A DNA stretch of 55,842 nucleotides from Terriglobales bacterium (GTDB lineage: Bacteria; Acidobacteriota; Terriglobia; Terriglobales; Acidobacteriaceae), in the NCBI GenBank assembly GCA_015655195.1, contig JAATFM010000189.1:1-55842 (forward strand), in the 5' to 3' direction. The stretch's first letter is position 1; every line of letters begins with the position of its first letter. Positions 53,501 to 55,842 of this stretch are shown piece by piece. The notes beneath the pieces are model-generated. The model worked only from the letters and a program-made list of their open reading frames with translations, was not told the origin of the DNA and searched no databases. The position numbers and the translations under genes were made by a program.

Positions 53501-55828
53501 GACGCCAACGTGCCCAACCAGGCCGATGTGGTTGTCATCTCGCGCGACCTGAATAATGAGACACCGGTAACGCTTCATTTCCCGGCCACGCCTACGGGCA
53601 CAGCAAACCTCTACACGCTCACCGGAGATCCGCGCGCCAGCAACACCAGCGCGATGGACATTCCCATCGGCAACTCGACGGTGACTGTAACACCGAACTA
53701 CACCTTCAACATGCCTCCGGGATCGATGTATATCTTCCAGGTTCCGATGAGCGGAGCGTGGTCCGCGACCGGCATCCCGACTCCGCCGCCGCCGGCCACC
53801 CTCTCCGCGAATGCCGGCAACAGTCAAGTAACCCTGACCTGGGCCATCTCCACGGGCGCAACCAGCTATAACGTTCTGCGCGGAGCAACCAGTGGAGGAC
53901 CGTATACGCAGATCGCTTCCACTCCGGAGATCACTTACACGGATACCGCCGTCACTAACGGCACCACGTATTACTACGTCGTGCAGGCGGCAAACGCAGG
54001 CGGAGCCAGCGCCAACTCGGAGGAAGTCAGCGCCACTCCCAACTTTGAGGACGCCGGCTATGCCTCCGCGCAACCACCGCTTGACGGCACAGCCGGAGGA
54101 AGTTGGGCGAGCACTCCCTTCATTCCACTCACACACTACTTCTCCGGAACCTCCACCGATACGGCTTCGTACAAGACGCTATGGGACAGCAACTATCTCT
54201 ATGTCCTGGTCTCCGTGCAGGACAGCACACTCGTCCCTCCCACCCAGGCCAACGTCTTTAACGGAGACACGGTTGAGCTGTACTTCTCCGGAACCGACAC
54301 CCGAAGCACCTCCTACGGTCCCACAGACTTTCAGTACGCCTTCCCGCTTGCCGGAAACGGAGCTGTTGTCACCGAAGAAGATCACAACGCCGTTACCGGC
54401 GTGATTCTGGGGCAGCAGACCTTCGCGAGCGGCATCACCGATCCAGTGACCTCGATCGCGTATCCCAACGGCGGCTATCAGATGACAATCGCCTTGCCGT
54501 GGACTGCCGGCGCGCTGAATACCGCGCCCGTAGCCGGCCAGCAGTATGGCTTCGATGTAATGATCGACGACTCCGTCAGCCAGGGCGACCGCATTGGCAA
54601 ACTGGGGTGGTGGGCCACGCAAGACAGCACGTGGGGCAATCCATCGCTCATGGGAGCGCTGGTGCTTGCCGCGCAGCAGGTCGCAGCGCCTTCCAATATA
54701 GCGATGACTGCGGCATCCACTGCGCCTCCGGCAGGCTCTGCCGATCTGCTCACTGCTACCGTTACCGGAAGCAATGGCACGCCCACCGGCAACGTTGTCT
54801 TCACCGCCGGCGGAGCGACACTATGCACCTCCGCACTGAACGGCAGCGGCAGCGCAAACTGCAACTACACGCCAACCGGCTCCGGGCCTGTAACGATCAC
54901 TGCGCAGTACCAGGGAAGCTCCACGTATCAAACCAGCTCATCCACTCTCGCGCTGAATGTCTACGACCCGGCCGTCAGTCTGCAACTCGCAAGCACGCAG
55001 CTTGTCTATTCGGGCGCGACCAACGTAACGGCCTGCATCACACCGGCAGGCAGCGCTACGGCCACCGGCACGGTGAAGATATTCGATGGCGCTACGCTCC
55101 TCACCACGCAAAGCCTACAAGGCGGCGGCTGCGCCTACTGGTACATCTCACCCGGCCTAACTGCAGGCGCGCATCCGCTCACTGCCACCTACTCCGGTGA
55201 CAGCAATAATCCCGCCGGAACCTCAGCCGTAACCACGGCGACAGTGTCTCCGGTCCCGGTCGATCTGAGCGTCTCCTGCTGGAATGCTTCGTTCGACTAC
55301 GGGGCAAATTACCAGTGCACGGTAAATGCCAGCTCCAATGCCGGCTCCGCGCAAGGGAACATCACCTATGCACTCGACGGTGGCTCAGCGGTTAGCGTAC
55401 CGCTCAACGGAGGCAGCGCACAATTCACCATCTCCAAGCCGGTTGCGGGAACGCATCAGGTAGTGATCTCCTACCCGCAGCAGACTAATTATGCCGTCGC
55501 AGGACCGCAGGCGGAATCCTTCAGTGTCTCGCCCGCCCCGGTCAATGTGGCCTTGACGCCATCCACCTACTACACTGCGACGGGATCGACGATCACCTTT
55601 GCCACGGCAATAACATCGTGGAGCGCCGGCGCACCAAACGCAACAGGCTCCGTTTCGTTCTACGATGGTTCCACATTGCTTGCCACCGTGCCAGTCAGCA
55701 GCAGCGGTCAAGCCAGCTACTCAACGGCTGGCCTGGCCGCGGGCACACAAACGATCACCGCAACGTATGCCGGCGGGGCCAATTATGCGAACGGATCGAG
55801 TTCCGCCACCATCACACTGCACCAATGA
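47528..55828 (+). CDS. Giant secreted multi-modular protein with two clan-GH-A-like catalytic domains
   Basis: This is a 2,766-residue protein with a GGGAG site, complete to its TGA. A hydrophobic leader (VVAFLVCLVLTVLAGGSTLW) ends near residue 40. Module 1 (about 45-600) has an acid/base-like Glu356 in YIEHSNEVWN and a nucleophile-like Glu514 in FAYEGGP. Three fibronectin III repeats follow (about 606-874), each with the LSWxxxxGAxxYxVxxG core, then a jelly-roll module (877-1127) and two more fibronectin repeats (1133-1314). Module 2 (about 1322-2077) has Glu1770 in LEVGNEEWG and Glu1889 in AAYEEGPGS. A sixth fibronectin repeat (2086-2171), a CBM9-like domain (2173-2385; KTLWDSNYLYVLVSVQD) and about four Ig-like Big repeats (2388-2766) finish it. 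No cell-wall, PEP-CTERM or dockerin tail is seen. Neither catalytic module can be assigned to a numbered family by eye. Confidence 0.88.
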   Translation: MKTLNRAGVESDVVAFLVCLVLTVLAGGSTLWSQTAATYPGQIGVEVADRPTGFIDAFKDQGRLFLDSSGNPVATDANGNPLSDGLAVIFDNRPVPAWTGIIDDPDQYQPDCSGVYTIVFQGQATLSNVSGAPTLTFANQTYNAATNTTTVNVTMPGGPTYADGPALMEISFTNTQRTATSGTNTGITGLQAIRPGFSASTTQAFDPAFLTSLSPFGYLRFMGWLGTNTNPGYYGDTGHHLLNWSTRSLPADFYQGIGTNTSTNSNINPGAWGISWEYVILLANATNKDIWINIPISATGSSDPLDPTYVAPDSNTGYDDTSYIYNLAYLLKNGDAFTGNVGLNPGLHVYIEHSNEVWNSGFLQYTWNLLAAEDEVNAGGSVLNNDGDTSQYDWAYRRHIKRLYEIGQIFQSVFGPGSLNTTIRPVYAWWQLDEGSGSNAANALAWFKNTYGPPSNYFYGMAQGDYFNAPNYASDTTIPEVLSDMQASSNASVSYVTENLATAQQYGLPLFAYEGGPASDNGGTQDTTNVGIQILANRDSGMNTLVQDHIANNWFAKGASLFGYFGLSSAYSRYGDWGATDDYRNLTTAKYNALVNLLGYTNGGVPVAPGNLVANGGNQQVLLSWEPVPGAANYKVLRGTASGGETLLATISSSTYSDTAVSNGVTYYYEVTAVNSSGASGPSNEASATPESTPPPAPVLTATASNGQITLSWSASAGATAYNVYQGSASGGESTTPIATGVTLTSYTVTGLTNGTTYYFEVAGVNTIGTGTFSNEASVSPIGPPPAPTGLTATSCSGQAILSWAASSGATSYNVYEGVSPSAESSTPVATGITGTTYTVTGLINGMAYYFTVAAANSAGVSGYSNEAGATPAPPSPLLAYEPFGEASGSVLNGASGSGDSGWAAAWQVQNGSKNVPGYNITSTTPLTYAGLATSGNYGIGGDVYQGSGRALNVSAAGPFSAYLSSGLIDAPGQTIWISFLLRQDVKNAAPYVALTAQGGGQSWLPSPANIEVGYFGSASNNSSGNPLWSLQYNGTTLQTNVPVVTGQTTLFVIADTFGSNGQPDQISLYVDPTSLGGTAPATPTLQYSPANTTAFQSIAYYGGNTANQSSLDEIRVGTNFAAVTPSVVVVIPPPPTSLTVTAGSKLATLSWSPVSGATSYNIYEGTAAGGESTTPVATGITGSMYTVTGLTNGTAYYFTVAAVNTSGASAVSNEASATPSASLGVPAAPTGLTAAGGSNQVSLSWTAVSGATSYNIYEATASGAEGSTPIVTGVTASSYTATGLTNGTAYFFTVAAVNSYGTSATSSEASATPVTSVTGTNAPADFSIYPQILAANPVRAGFNMEPAAGTNIGENAWLADGGFSPYDARLSLTASQNGSDTTFIAENVGNDGGSDFWQSIATGYFVGATARTYRYAGGAWTLLRTDTVSGYTANGEDESAANNTITFSASGPPTQAGDIIWLDLDNQPFVPALTYLDPRFTTYCPNWSTEQLGCDTRTATVPYVLSTDVPASDAGGLSLELTDNNTETNGIWQYIQGAFVGPNDEEFQTGHTYKADVWLKQSGVANGNVTFSISGLNVSHTFSGVTSAWQEFTWTFPAPPGLQPNSVQPSVHLDFSAPGILWVDNFQLYDAAWAPNTVSPQVMSAWQDYQPGQVRIWSNFGVSSQGYGFFSLDSWLTAEIKTRNTPGLGNQYESAGQLEHLPDALANVKTLGANPWLIVNMALSEVEWGELIEYLAAPEGVGYAARRPADHPGPYTADFNTIYLEVGNEEWGTQVVPADTAYGQWANFVTSHATAGKSYFNSSQIKFIVNGFFQQPSFGSAAQAAAPQASFVDYALYSGGNSSLSGDAYYQSDLLQLPETNKPLIDAIVAQQQLDSAAGRVYGLAAYEEGPGSTTGDPSLAAAVGAIDVNLYASQSGFGPQNYFDYGVSQGGPWSSHTNFANGYRAQPVWEAYQMRNNYCTGPMVLATANSVPTSTDGTASPLVTVYAFQDANVPNQADVVVISRDLNNETPVTLHFPATPTGTANLYTLTGDPRASNTSAMDIPIGNSTVTVTPNYTFNMPPGSMYIFQVPMSGAWSATGIPTPPPPATLSANAGNSQVTLTWAISTGATSYNVLRGATSGGPYTQIASTPEITYTDTAVTNGTTYYYVVQAANAGGASANSEEVSATPNFEDAGYASAQPPLDGTAGGSWASTPFIPLTHYFSGTSTDTASYKTLWDSNYLYVLVSVQDSTLVPPTQANVFNGDTVELYFSGTDTRSTSYGPTDFQYAFPLAGNGAVVTEEDHNAVTGVILGQQTFASGITDPVTSIAYPNGGYQMTIALPWTAGALNTAPVAGQQYGFDVMIDDSVSQGDRIGKLGWWATQDSTWGNPSLMGALVLAAQQVAAPSNIAMTAASTAPPAGSADLLTATVTGSNGTPTGNVVFTAGGATLCTSALNGSGSANCNYTPTGSGPVTITAQYQGSSTYQTSSSTLALNVYDPAVSLQLASTQLVYSGATNVTACITPAGSATATGTVKIFDGATLLTTQSLQGGGCAYWYISPGLTAGAHPLTATYSGDSNNPAGTSAVTTATVSPVPVDLSVSCWNASFDYGANYQCTVNASSNAGSAQGNITYALDGGSAVSVPLNGGSAQFTISKPVAGTHQVVISYPQQTNYAVAGPQAESFSVSPAPVNVALTPSTYYTATGSTITFATAITSWSAGAPNATGSVSFYDGSTLLATVPVSSSGQASYSTAGLAAGTQTITATYAGGANYANGSSSATITLHQ

Positions 55829-55842
55829 GCGGCTGGCCGCAT

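Noticed and set aside
52391-54136. 581-codon minus-strand frame inside the giant gene
   Set aside because: It is a GC-rich antisense shadow with a Gly/Arg/Val-rich translation, opposite clearly coding fibronectin and catalytic modules.

Overview
The window most resembles the genome of a soil acidobacterium (Terriglobia/Acidobacteriaceae type). It has three Oar-like TonB-dependent receptors with an N-terminal carboxypeptidase-regulatory domain and no SusD partner, many secreted glycoside hydrolases, Shine-Dalgarno-led genes, and short intergenic palindromes with a GGC-TAAA-GCC core. This taxonomic reading is inference from gene content. I saw no rRNA, tRNA, CRISPR array or intact insertion sequence.

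Region 1 (1-11,620, all minus strand) is a cluster of unknown substrate. In transcription order it holds two paralogous lipoprotein esterases (11,092-7,440), an Oar-like receptor followed by two exported DUF2891 proteins (6,804-1,105), and a FadR-type GntR regulator followed by the start of a hydantoinase/oxoprolinase-type gene that runs off the left edge. One dyad, TGTATA-N7-TRTACM, occurs three times, once upstream of each of these units, so the GntR protein probably controls the whole cluster. Ahead of the esterases lies the wrecked 5' end of a second receptor gene (11,150-11,356). Its promoter and operator now sit in front of the esterases.

Region 2 (11,640-32,713) is an L-arabinose/arabinan utilisation locus. 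A frameshifted helicase remnant is followed by galM, araA and araB (minus strand). Divergent from araB is a GH43 arabinanase. Next come a LacI-type regulator (minus), then araD, a sodium/solute symporter, a 73-residue membrane protein and a GH51 arabinofuranosidase (plus). A large receptor, a modular lipoprotein GH43 and an MGH1-like glycosidase follow. LacI-type operators with a CGTTTTC half-site lie between araB and GH43, upstream of lacI/araD, and upstream of the receptor. A weaker copy precedes the third receptor in region 3. The genes give a full route: extracellular arabinan cutting, receptor uptake, GH43/GH51 debranching, symport, then AraA-AraB-AraD to D-xylulose 5-phosphate.

Region 3 (33,235-55,828) extends the polysaccharide theme: a third receptor, GH31, an SGNH esterase, a GH78-like rhamnosidase, a GH3 enzyme with a PA14-like insert, and a 2,766-residue secreted protein. 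That protein carries two separate clan-GH-A-like catalytic modules joined by fibronectin III, jelly-roll, CBM9-like and Ig-like modules. The mixture points to pectin or arabinan-rich side chains as the target (inference).
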